Positions 27,070 through 35,849 of a stretch of DNA of 64,000 nt are shown here, one piece after another. Both the position numbers and the translations under genes were made by a program. The notes beneath the pieces were generated by a model. That model worked only from the letters and a program-made list of their open reading frames with translations, was not told where the DNA came from and searched no databases. The stretch spans positions 106,878-170,877 of the forward strand of contig CAKZXA010000004.1 of the NCBI GenBank assembly GCA_937922045.1. Direction: 5' to 3'. How positions within the stretch are numbered: the first letter of the stretch is position 1; each line of letters opens with the position of its first letter. The DNA is from an uncultured Acidimicrobiales bacterium (GTDB lineage Bacteria; Actinomycetota; Acidimicrobiia; Acidimicrobiales; SZUA-35).

Positions 27070-28167
27070 TTAGAGCTCTATTTCGCGGTAGTAGGTTGAG
27101 GCACCGCGTTGACGAATCTCGCTCAACCAATCGGATTCGTAGGGCCATTCACGGCCTTCGACCGGGCCCTGCCAGAAACGGGCGAGCGGGCCCTCTACCC
27201 CACCCTCGATACTCCACGCTTGACGCTTGTAGGTCCAGTTGTCGGGAGCGAGCCGGTGGGCTTCGGCGAAGTGATGAATCGCCTCACTATGCTTTCCTCC
27301 GGTCTCCAGACGTTCTGCGATAGCGAAATGCGCCGCCGCTCTCGATGTCTTAAGCGTTCGTTCGCCCGATCGGGCCAGAACCTGCTCAGACGACAAGACG
27401 AAGCGACTAGAGGCACCGTTGCGGGCCCAGTCGCGAATCGCATCGGCGTACCCGTCGGCGGTCCAGGCCACAATCTTTGAGGCCTCTTCCATGATGTCGG
27501 CCACCCTGGGGGGCAGCTCGTCGTCGCCACCGAGGCTTCGGCTCGCGTCGCGAGGGGCGGGCCAGCCTGGTTCGGCGGGTCGCACGATTTGGCCAGACTC
27601 ATCAATCCAGACACAGTTCGGAATGTTCACCACACCGAATCGTTCAGCCATCAGATGGCCGGTATCGAGCAAGCAAGGATGTTCCGCTTTGGACGCTTCG
27701 ATATAGGGACGGCCTTCGTCGGGCCCCAGAGATTCAAGACATACCGTCACGATTTCGACGCCAAGACCATGGACTTCGTTGCGCAATGCCTGCCACCCGG
27801 GCAGGTCCCTCGCGCAACCTCAATAGGGAGCCCAGGCCACCAAAACAACGCGCTGGCCACGTAGCGATCGCAGGTCGAAGTCGTCACCGTCGAACGTTGG
27901 TAGCACCAGATCGGGGCATGCCGTGCTGGAAAGGGCCGACCCAGCAAAGGTAGCGGGGCCAACAGCCACGAGGCCTGCATCAGCGTCCTCGACGACCGCC
28001 ATGCCTAGGCGGTCGGCGGCAAGCGTGAGGTCTACTCGCCCATCGTTCAAGGTACCCGGTGCTAGGGGGACGCAAAGCTCACCCTGGCATGCGCCACGCT
28101 GCTCGATCGTCCATGACGTCGCCGCCGCAAAGTCTTGGACGGTGGGATTCTTGTCAGCCAACAACAC
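27070..28167 (-). CDS. Candidate selenoprotein: TlpA/redoxin-like protein with in-frame TGA (27820-27822) at the active site and TPR-like C-terminus
   Basis: ORFs 27820..28167 and 27070..27786 share one frame, with no stop between them except TGA: ...RGQRVVLVAWAPY(U)GCARDLPGWQALRNEV...NIPNCVWIDESGQI... SECIS-like hairpin directly downstream. GTG 28167 lies 2 nt after the upstream ATPase stop. Confidence 0.72.
27778..27818 (-). promoter_or_regulatory. Putative bacterial SECIS element
   Basis: GUUGCGC-GAGGGA-CCUGCC-CGGGU-GGCAGG-CAUU-GCGCAAC: 7-bp lower and 6-bp upper perfect stems, GG in the apical loop 22-23 nt after UGA. Confidence 0.65.
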
Positions 28168-28169
28168 GG

Positions 28170-29177
28170 TCAGACTCCGATCTCAACCGGGGTTTCCGGA
28201 TAGTGGCACGCTACCTGATGACCGGGCGTGATCTCCTCAAGGGGCGGCTCGTCGGTGCGGCAGATGTCGGCAACCTTCCAGCACCTCGTGTGGAAACGAC
28301 ACCCGCCCGGAGGGTTCGAAGGGCTGGGAACGTCACCTTTGAGCATGATGCGCTCACCCCTGACGTGCTTGCGCGACGCCGGTACGGGAACGGCCGACAA
28401 CAGAGCCTTGGTGTAAGGGTGGGCCGGGCTTTCATACACGTCGGCACCGGCGCCGAACTCAACGATCTTGCCGAGGTACATGACTGCGACCCGATCCGAG
28501 ATATGCCGTACGACCGACAGATCGTGGGCGATAAAGAGGTAGGACAGCCCGAGCTCGTTCTGAAGATCCTCAAGAAGATTCACGACCTGGGCCTGAACCG
28601 ACACATCAAGAGCCGAGACAGGCTCATCGGCGATAATCAACGTTGGTTCCAAAGCGAGGGCACGGGCAATACCTATCCGTTGACGTTGACCACCCGAAAA
28701 CTGATGGGGATAGCGATTCACGTAGTTGGGGTTGAGGCCAACGACCTCGAGCAGCTCCTGAACCTTGGTCCGGTGCTTCGACTCGTCGACCACCCCTGGA
28801 TGGATATGCCAGGCTTCGGCGATGATGTTGTTCACCGTCATACGCGGGTTGAGCGAGGCATAGGGATCCTGGAAGACGACCTGCATGTCGCGCCGGGCCG
28901 CCCGAACATCAGACATGTCGGCCCCAACCAACTCCCTACCGAGAAACCGAACCGAGCCGGACGTCGCCTTCTCCAACCCAAGAACCGTGCGGGCCGTCGT
29001 CGATTTGCCACACCCTGATTCGCCGACCAGGCCAACGGTTTCGCCCCGGGCAACATCGAAACTCACACCGTCGACCGCCTGCACCTGGCCGACGGTTCGA
29101 CGCAGAACCCCCTTGGTGACGGGGAAATGCTTGACCAGGTTCGCTACCTCAAGAATGGGTTCACTCACCGAACGCAT
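28170..29177 (-). CDS. Peptide ABC transporter ATP-binding protein (DppF/OppF type)
   Basis: [51 protein letters not shown], oligopeptide C-terminal CRFHTRC. Start ATG 29177 or GTG 29168. Confidence 0.9.
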   Translation of the reverse strand: MRSVSEPILEVANLVKHFPVTKGVLRRTVGQVQAVDGVSFDVARGETVGLVGESGCGKSTTARTVLGLEKATSGSVRFLGRELVGADMSDVRAARRDMQVVFQDPYASLNPRMTVNNIIAEAWHIHPGVVDESKHRTKVQELLEVVGLNPNYVNRYPHQFSGGQRQRIGIARALALEPTLIIADEPVSALDVSVQAQVVNLLEDLQNELGLSYLFIAHDLSVVRHISDRVAVMYLGKIVEFGAGADVYESPAHPYTKALLSAVPVPASRKHVRGERIMLKGDVPSPSNPPGGCRFHTRCWKVADICRTDEPPLEEITPGHQVACHYPETPVEIGV

Positions 29178-30144
29178 CCCTCCAGTGGTGACATGCAGTA
29201 GACCGGCCCGAGTCGCCAACAAATTCAAGCGTCGGTTCGACCTCGGCACAATCCGGCTGCTGATACGGGCAGCGGGGCCGGAAGGCACAGCCCGAGGGGA
29301 TTCTGAGCAGATCCGGTGGGTTCCCTCTGATGGGATTCAGGCGCTCATTGAGATCATCGAGACGCGGTATCGAGTTCATCAACCCCTCGGTATAAGGATG
29401 GTGAGGCTGATCGAAGATCTCGTCGATCGTGCCTTTCTCCATTGCCCGCCCCGCATACATCACCACAACTCGATCGGCCTGCTCAGCTACCACCCCGAGA
29501 TCGTGGGTGATCAGGACGAGACCCATGCCAAACTCGGCCTGCACGTTTTCGAGCAACTGCATGACCTGGGCCTGCACGGTGACATCGAGGGCGGTTGTCG
29601 GCTCATCGGCGATGAGCACGTCTGGATCCAAGGCCAGGGCCATCGCAATCATGACCCTCTGTCGCATGCCACCGGAGAACTCGTGCGGAAACGATCGATA
29701 CCGATTCGTCGCGTCGGGGATCTCGACCAACTCCATGAGTTCAACGGCGCTCTTCTTCGCCTCCTTCTTGGAGGCACCCCGGTGTTTGCGGAACATCTCG
29801 GAAATCTGCCAGCCAACCGAAAAGACCGGGTTCAGCGCTGAGAGAGCGTCCTGGAAGACCATGGCGATATCGGCGCCCCGAACCTTGCGGCGCTCGTCCT
29901 CAGCCATCGTCAGCAACTCACGACCCTCGAATCGCACCGAGCCTTTCGTGATGAAACCGGGCGGCGACGCAATCAGGCCCATGATGGCCTGGGCGCTCAC
30001 GCTCTTACCGCTACCGCTCTCACCGAGAATGGCCACGGTTTCTCGCCGATCGACCATGTACGACAAGCCGTTGACGGCACGCACCACACCGTCGTCGGTT
30101 CGGAACTCGACGTGTAGATCGTCGACGACGAGTAGGGGATCCAT
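29161..30144 (-). CDS. Peptide ABC transporter ATP-binding protein (DppD/OppD type)
   Basis: [61 protein letters not shown]. Start ATG 30144. Confidence 0.9.
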   Translation of the reverse strand: MDPLLVVDDLHVEFRTDDGVVRAVNGLSYMVDRRETVAILGESGSGKSVSAQAIMGLIASPPGFITKGSVRFEGRELLTMAEDERRKVRGADIAMVFQDALSALNPVFSVGWQISEMFRKHRGASKKEAKKSAVELMELVEIPDATNRYRSFPHEFSGGMRQRVMIAMALALDPDVLIADEPTTALDVTVQAQVMQLLENVQAEFGMGLVLITHDLGVVAEQADRVVVMYAGRAMEKGTIDEIFDQPHHPYTEGLMNSIPRLDDLNERLNPIRGNPPDLLRIPSGCAFRPRCPYQQPDCAEVEPTLEFVGDSGRSTACHHWRDAFGE

Positions 30145-31058
30145 CACCGCTGCCTCGGGTCGAAGGCGTCGCGAAGCAGGTCGCCCAGGAGGATGAAAGC
30201 GAAGACTGCCATAGACAAAATGGCGCCGGGGAACAGCAACAGATACGGGTGGGTCTGGATCCGAGCCCTCGAGTCGGAGATGATCAGACCCCACGAGATC
30301 GATGGTTTCTGCAACCCAACGCCGATGAAGGTAAGCGTCGCCTCGGCCGCAATGACGACACCGAAGAAGATGGCCATGTACACCAGCAGAGGCGTCAAGG
30401 CATTGGGCAGAATGTGACGCCAGATGATTCGAAAGTCCGTGGCCCCCAACGCACGGGCGGAGTCGATGTAGTCGGCGTGTTTCACCGCGAGAACCGCCGA
30501 CCGTGTGAGGCGCAACATCGTCGTCCAGCTGAACACGATCAGGGCCAGGCTCAGCGTGGCGATGTTGCGGGTCTCGAACATTTGCAGCATCACAATGCTG
30601 CCGAGAACACCGGGGATGGCGAACCAAACATCGGTGATGCGAGAGATGATCGAGTCGATCCAGCCGCCGTAGTAGCCAGCGAGGGAACCGAAGATCAGGG
30701 CGATGATCGCACAGAACGTCGTGACGACGAAGGCGATCACGATCGAGACACGGGCACCATAGATCACGTTGGCATAGACGTCACGGCCGAACAGATCGGT
30801 ACCGAACCAGTGTTCCCGGCTGGGGAACATCAAGCCGTTGCGCTGATCTTGGGCTTCAGGGTCGAGGCTCGTGAACAGTTGGGGGAACGCCGCCATCGCA
30901 AGCAATACCGCAATGATGGTGATACAGATCCAGAAGAGCGGACGTCGACGGAGTTCGCGCCAGGCGTCGCTGCCCAGCGACCCTTCGCGAATCGCCGCGA
31001 GGTCCTCGTCTTCGATCGCGCCCTGATCCGCACTATCGAGCGTTTCCAGATCAGTCAT
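30144..31058 (-). CDS. Peptide ABC transporter permease (DppC/OppC type)
   Basis: FGTDLFGRDVYANVIYGARVSIVIAF, DSARALGATDFRIIWRHILPNALTPLLV. Start ATG 31058. Confidence 0.9.
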   Translation of the reverse strand: MTDLETLDSADQGAIEDEDLAAIREGSLGSDAWRELRRRPLFWICITIIAVLLAMAAFPQLFTSLDPEAQDQRNGLMFPSREHWFGTDLFGRDVYANVIYGARVSIVIAFVVTTFCAIIALIFGSLAGYYGGWIDSIISRITDVWFAIPGVLGSIVMLQMFETRNIATLSLALIVFSWTTMLRLTRSAVLAVKHADYIDSARALGATDFRIIWRHILPNALTPLLVYMAIFFGVVIAAEATLTFIGVGLQKPSISWGLIISDSRARIQTHPYLLLFPGAILSMAVFAFILLGDLLRDAFDPRQR

Positions 31059-31974
31059 AACGAATTCTCGGATCAAGAACGGCGTAGAGGATATCGACCA
31101 GCAGCGTGGTGAACATGTAGACCAGGATGATGAAGGTAGTGATTCCGACGACCGTTGTGCCTTCCTGGCGGACAACACCATCAAAGACAGCACCCCCAAG
31201 GCCCGGGATGTTGAAGACGGTCTCGGTCACGATCGCTCCACCCAACAGAGCGCCCAGATCGATACCGAGGTAGGTAACGACGGGGATCAGCGAGTTTCGC
31301 ATGGCGTGCACGCCAACCACGCGACCTCGGGTCAAGCCCTTGGCGGTGGCGGTGCGTACATAGTCGGCCCCCAGATTGTCGATGAGGCTGGAACGGGTTA
31401 GCCGAGCCACGTAGGCGAGCGACACCGAACCCAAGACCATGCCGGGCAGGAGATAGGAGATCCACCCCTGCTTGATGCCAGCCACGGGGAACCAGCCGAG
31501 CTTCAGGCCAAACGTGACCTGGGCCAGAAAGCCGAGGACGAAGATAGGAATCGAGATGACGGTCAGCGTTGAGACCAAAACCAAGGAGTCAAAGAATCCT
31601 CGCTGCCGGACGCCGGCCAAAATCCCGGCCAAGACCCCCAGGAAGACTTCGAAGACGAAGGCCACCGCAGCGAGCCGAGCCGTAATCGGCAAACGCTGCT
31701 TGATGATGTCGCTCACCGGCCGTCCCCGGAAGTTGGCACCGAAATCGCCTCTGAGGAGACCAGCCGCGTACTTGCCGTACTGCACCGGCAGCGGATCATC
31801 GAGGTTGTACTCCTCGATAAGCGCCTGGCGCACGCTTTCAGATTGGGCACGCTCGCCAGCAAGTGCTCGAATCGGATCGCCAGGCAAGGAGAACACCATG
31901 GCGAAGATGAGCATGGTGGCGAAGATGAAGACCGGGATCATCTGCAAAAGCCGACGGATGATATAGGTTGCCAA
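31051..31974 (-). CDS. Peptide ABC transporter permease (DppB/OppB type)
   Basis: MATYIIRRLLQMIPVF, DYVRTATAKGLTRGRVVGVHAMRNSLIPVVTYLGIDLGALLGGAIVTETVFNIPGLG. Confidence 0.92.
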   Translation of the reverse strand: MATYIIRRLLQMIPVFIFATMLIFAMVFSLPGDPIRALAGERAQSESVRQALIEEYNLDDPLPVQYGKYAAGLLRGDFGANFRGRPVSDIIKQRLPITARLAAVAFVFEVFLGVLAGILAGVRQRGFFDSLVLVSTLTVISIPIFVLGFLAQVTFGLKLGWFPVAGIKQGWISYLLPGMVLGSVSLAYVARLTRSSLIDNLGADYVRTATAKGLTRGRVVGVHAMRNSLIPVVTYLGIDLGALLGGAIVTETVFNIPGLGGAVFDGVVRQEGTTVVGITTFIILVYMFTTLLVDILYAVLDPRIRYD

Positions 31975-32039
31975 CCTCTCGTCCCCCTTGTGGTGGTTTC
32001 AGCGAACCGTTCGATGGGCGTTTACAACGACGAAAGACA

Positions 32040-32071
32040 AGCGGGCCGGCCCGACGTTGGACCGGCCCGCT
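32040..32071 (-). promoter_or_regulatory. Intercistronic GC-rich hairpin between SBP and permease genes
   Basis: AGCGGGCCGG-N12-CCGGCCCGCT, perfect 10-bp stem. Confidence 0.6.
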
Positions 32072-32096
32072 CGTACTACCAACGGACTACAAAGCG

Positions 32097-33806
32097 TTAC
32101 TCGCCTTCTTCTGCCTCATTGATGTCTCCGTAACCAACGACGTTGGCAAAGAAGTGGTTGTTGGCCTGACCGTTTTCGCCGATCGCGGCGTAGTTCCAGG
32201 CGTTGATGAACGAAGCGGCCGTAACCGGCTCGCCATTGTGGAACGTCCAACCGTTCTTCAGTACGATCGTCCACGTCTTACCACCATCATCGCTGGTGAT
32301 CGACTCGGCGACCTCGTTGTAGGGCTCGGTGGACTGGGGATCGAAATCGACCAGACCACGGAAGAGTGTGTCGAGAACCTTCGAACCCTCAGACTCATTG
32401 GAGTTTGTGGGGAAGAGATGCTCGGGCTCGGCAATACCGGTTGCAACATCGCCACCGGTGATCTCCGTGAAGTTCGCTCGACCGAAGGCTGTCACATACA
32501 CATTGTCGACCGTGTCGTTCCATGCGTACTGGTTCTTCGAGAAGTAGATCGGCATCACGGCGACGTCTTCGCAGACCATGTCTTCAGCAGCCTGGTAGAA
32601 CGGAATGGCGTCTTCCAGCGAACCGCCAGCGGCGGCTTCCTTGCCTTCGCCCAACATGGCGTCGAAATCAGCGTTGTCGTAGAAGGAGCTGTTGGAACCA
32701 ACGGGGGGCTGGTTGTACGAGGCGTAGAGCGGCTCGAGGAAGTTCAACGGCGATGGGTAATCCATGCCCCAACCAAGACGGAAAGGCCCGGTCATCTCGC
32801 CAGCGTCGAGCTTGGGAAGATACTCGGAGAACTCGAGGTTCTCGAAGGCGAAGTTCTCGATGCCGAGAACATCACGCCACTGGCCGGTCACAGCGGTGGC
32901 GATCTGCTCATGGCTGGTGCTGGTGTTGAACCACACGGTCAACGCTTCGTTGCCTAAGGCTTCGAGTCCGCCGAAGGCCTCAAAGGCTGCCTTTGCACCC
33001 TCGGGGTCGTAGTTCCAGTTGTCACAGACGGTGTCGCGAGAGCCAGCCAACGATGGTGGGATCACCGAGTGGGCCGGGGTACGGCTGCCGTCGAGGATCG
33101 CATCGATTAGCAGTTCACGATCGAGCGCCATCGAGAGCGCCTGGCGCAGTTCGAGCGGGTACTGGTCGTTGAGATAGCTGGGAAAGCCGTAGTAGTAAAA
33201 ACCGGTGTTTGGCGACTCGGCGAAACGGTCACCAAACTCGGTCTTGGCCGCGGCAATCTGTTCGGCTGGAACCGCCATCACAAAGTCGTTCACCCCAGCC
33301 TGGAGATCGAGGTAGGCGGTCGTGCTGGCGTCCTCGTAGATATTGAAGGTGACGCTATCGACATCGGCCGGATCGCTGCCTGCGTAGTCGGGATTGGGCA
33401 CGACCCTGATGGCGATGTCGTGGTCCCAGGCACCGTCCATCATGAACGGACCATTCCCGATCGGCATTTCTTCAAAAGCGGCAGGATCGTCGAATGCCGC
33501 TTCGGGCAGTGGATAGAAGGCGTTGTAGCTCAGCTGCAGCGGGAACTCGGCATCAGCGTTTTCGAGCTCGACCGTGAAGGTGTTGGCGTCGACCAGAGCG
33601 AGACCGGACAGACCCCCGTCCATGACCTCCGCGACCATCGCTGCGCCCTCATCGTCGGCAATCGATGCGTCGGTGTCGGCGTCTTCATCGTCGCCGGTTA
33701 CCTCATCGACAACGTCGTCGACAGCATCTTCAGCGGTGCAACCAGCGGCTACAAACGCGAGCGCCAAAAACGCGGCGATCAGCCTACGTGATCTAGTGAT
33801 TCTCAT
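32097..33806 (-). CDS. Peptide ABC transporter substrate-binding lipoprotein (family 5), apparently circularly permuted
   Basis: Lipobox FVAAGC; family-5 motifs present but in permuted order (VDANTFTVEL...NPDYAG...LRQALSMALDRE... precede AEPEHLFPTNSNE...LFRGLVDFDP...DGGKTWTIVLKNGWTFHNGEPVTAASF, which ends the ORF). Confidence 0.85.
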   Translation of the reverse strand: MRITRSRRLIAAFLALAFVAAGCTAEDAVDDVVDEVTGDDEDADTDASIADDEGAAMVAEVMDGGLSGLALVDANTFTVELENADAEFPLQLSYNAFYPLPEAAFDDPAAFEEMPIGNGPFMMDGAWDHDIAIRVVPNPDYAGSDPADVDSVTFNIYEDASTTAYLDLQAGVNDFVMAVPAEQIAAAKTEFGDRFAESPNTGFYYYGFPSYLNDQYPLELRQALSMALDRELLIDAILDGSRTPAHSVIPPSLAGSRDTVCDNWNYDPEGAKAAFEAFGGLEALGNEALTVWFNTSTSHEQIATAVTGQWRDVLGIENFAFENLEFSEYLPKLDAGEMTGPFRLGWGMDYPSPLNFLEPLYASYNQPPVGSNSSFYDNADFDAMLGEGKEAAAGGSLEDAIPFYQAAEDMVCEDVAVMPIYFSKNQYAWNDTVDNVYVTAFGRANFTEITGGDVATGIAEPEHLFPTNSNESEGSKVLDTLFRGLVDFDPQSTEPYNEVAESITSDDGGKTWTIVLKNGWTFHNGEPVTAASFINAWNYAAIGENGQANNHFFANVVGYGDINEAEEGE

Positions 33807-34042
33807 TGCTAATCTCCTCCGTTGGCCGACAGTACTGAATCCCCAAGCCAGCTCAAATATCTCGTGGAGTGGTTGTCAACCGAGCAGCCTGTGGCACGAC
33901 AGACATGGGATCATAGAGGGTTACCTGGTGGTAATGGTCAACCTAGTGACAAAAGCACCAAGAGTCTAGGCTCCGCAACACGATTGACGCTTGAGCTTGC
34001 CGGACCAAACAGCACCCCGATCGGGAGGCTCGCCAACGACAT

Positions 34043-35023
34043 TCAGAGAACGAACTGGTAGTCGGTTTCATGCCTCATCTCATGCCCTGGTCGAACGATC
34101 CCAGCCGGGAAGCCAGGATGATTGGTGAAGTCGGGGTAGTACTGCGTCTCAAGGCAAACACCGTCGAAGGCTCCGTGGCCAGCGTCTCGGGGCCCGCCGC
34201 TCAAGTGCTGACCTGTATAGACCTGCACGCCGGGGAGCGTGGTAGCGATTAGCAAGCGACGACCGCTACCTGGATCGCTGAGCTCCATGGCCGTTGGCTT
34301 CTCGTCGCCTGCCGCTGGCTGCCCATCAAGGCAGAAGGTCGAGTCGATACCTGGTGGGTCAAAGGCTGCCATCGCTTGGCCGAGCACCGTCGGCTTACGA
34401 AGATCAAAACCGGTGTCGGCGACATCGAGGAGACGGCCGGTCGGCAGGCTGGCTGCGTCAACCTCAACGACCCGTTCGGCTGCGACCCTGAGTGTGTGTT
34501 CCTCGATCGTTCCCCCACCGGCGAGATTCCAGTAGGCATGGTTGGTAAGTGAAACCGGGGTCGCCGCATCGGTCGTGGCGGTCCATCGATAGCGGAGGGT
34601 GGCATCGTGCAAGGAGTAGGTTACGAGCACCTCGAGGTTACCTGGGTAGCCACCTTCGCCCGCGGGGCGAAGTAGACGGAAGCTCGCCGTCGCCCCATCA
34701 GGGTCTCGTTCGACCTGCCAGTGCCGGTGGCCGAACCCGAGAGGACCACCGTGGAGCTGGTTCCGACCCTCGTTGGCCTCAAGCTCGAAGCGACGGCCGT
34801 CCAGCGCAAAGCTAGCGTTGCGAATTCGATTGGCGACCGGCCCTGCGGTCACACCCATGTAGGAAGGGTTGTCCTCATAGGAACCGGGGTCGTTTAAGGC
34901 AAGGCAGAGACTCCTATCGGATCCCGCCGGAACAACCTGCCATAGGGAGGCGCCGATGGTGAGCAGGCGAACCGTTAGTTGTTCGTTCGCTAGTTCAATC
35001 ACGTCGACCGGGCCGTTGTTCAT
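34043..35023 (-). CDS. galM: Aldose 1-epimerase
   Basis: YMGVTAGPVANRIRNASF, NQLHGGPLGFGHRHWQVE, SLTNHAYWNLAG, CLETQYYPDFTNHPGFP. Confidence 0.9.
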   Translation of the reverse strand: MNNGPVDVIELANEQLTVRLLTIGASLWQVVPAGSDRSLCLALNDPGSYEDNPSYMGVTAGPVANRIRNASFALDGRRFELEANEGRNQLHGGPLGFGHRHWQVERDPDGATASFRLLRPAGEGGYPGNLEVLVTYSLHDATLRYRWTATTDAATPVSLTNHAYWNLAGGGTIEEHTLRVAAERVVEVDAASLPTGRLLDVADTGFDLRKPTVLGQAMAAFDPPGIDSTFCLDGQPAAGDEKPTAMELSDPGSGRRLLIATTLPGVQVYTGQHLSGGPRDAGHGAFDGVCLETQYYPDFTNHPGFPAGIVRPGHEMRHETDYQFVL

Positions 35024-35080
35024 GGCCCCATCTTCACCGGATCTTGAACGGGCACCAACCCGACGAGGTGGTGGAGCCTG

Positions 35081-35812
35081 TCAGGCTACGACGGAGGCGA
35101 CGACAACCAGGTTGTCCTCGTAGCTGCGGGCTTGGGCGTCGAAGTCACCACCGCAGGTGATCAACGCCAATTGGCTCGTACCAGACCGAGCGAACAGCTC
35201 ATCGAAGGGCAGCGCCGACTTGGCGTAGTCGACGACCTCATCCACCACAAAGTTCGTGACCGACCCGTCGTTAAACGCCACGGAGAGTTGATCGCCTGGC
35301 TTGAGCCGTTCGAGGTAGCGGAACGCACCGTCCACGCCCTCTGAAGCGATATGGCCAGCGAGCACGGCCGAACCGGGCTCGCCTGGTGTTGGACCGTAGC
35401 GATACCAACCAACTTCGAGTGGAGAGGGAACCTCCATCTCACCCGTGGCGGTCACGCCCGATGCGATCACAGGCACCTGGTTGAGGTCGAGGCCGGGGAT
35501 GGTAATCGACAAGGGCTCGGGCTCGGTTCGGTTTGCGGCCTCAGCCACCTCGTCGAGGCTGGCCGCTGGCGGGAGAGCAGGGGCGGCGGCGAGAGCGCCA
35601 CCGACGTCGACCTGGAGGGCGTTTCCGGTCGACGCCGGTGGCTGTTTCTCCGCCGAGGACACTCCTTCGCTCGGCGGAGAGAAATCGACCATGTCGTCGA
35701 CCTGCTCCGAGCTTTGGCCGCATGCAGCGAGCAGGGCCATCATGGCGAGAAGGAGGGTTCTCACCAGGCGTTGCGCTGGGATAGCGCCAAAGCTTCGAAG
35801 AGTCGACGACAT
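35081..35812 (-). CDS. Class F-like sortase with lipoprotein-type signal
   Basis: AVLAGHIAS (His), LALITCGGDF (TLxTC Cys), ARSYEDN (Arg); N-terminal lipobox MALLAACGQ. Confidence 0.85.
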   Translation of the reverse strand: MSSTLRSFGAIPAQRLVRTLLLAMMALLAACGQSSEQVDDMVDFSPPSEGVSSAEKQPPASTGNALQVDVGGALAAAPALPPAASLDEVAEAANRTEPEPLSITIPGLDLNQVPVIASGVTATGEMEVPSPLEVGWYRYGPTPGEPGSAVLAGHIASEGVDGAFRYLERLKPGDQLSVAFNDGSVTNFVVDEVVDYAKSALPFDELFARSGTSQLALITCGGDFDAQARSYEDNLVVVASVVA

Positions 35813-35849
35813 GGTTCAGGTGCTTTCTTTACTCGTCTAGGTCGATCGC

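Noticed and set aside
28059-29018. 319-aa plus-strand ORF
   Set aside because: Antisense shadow of the DppF-type ATPase.
30145-30627. N-terminal extension of the DppD-type ATPase ORF
   Set aside because: Overlaps the DppC permease gene; the domain starts at [14 protein letters not shown] (ATG 30144).
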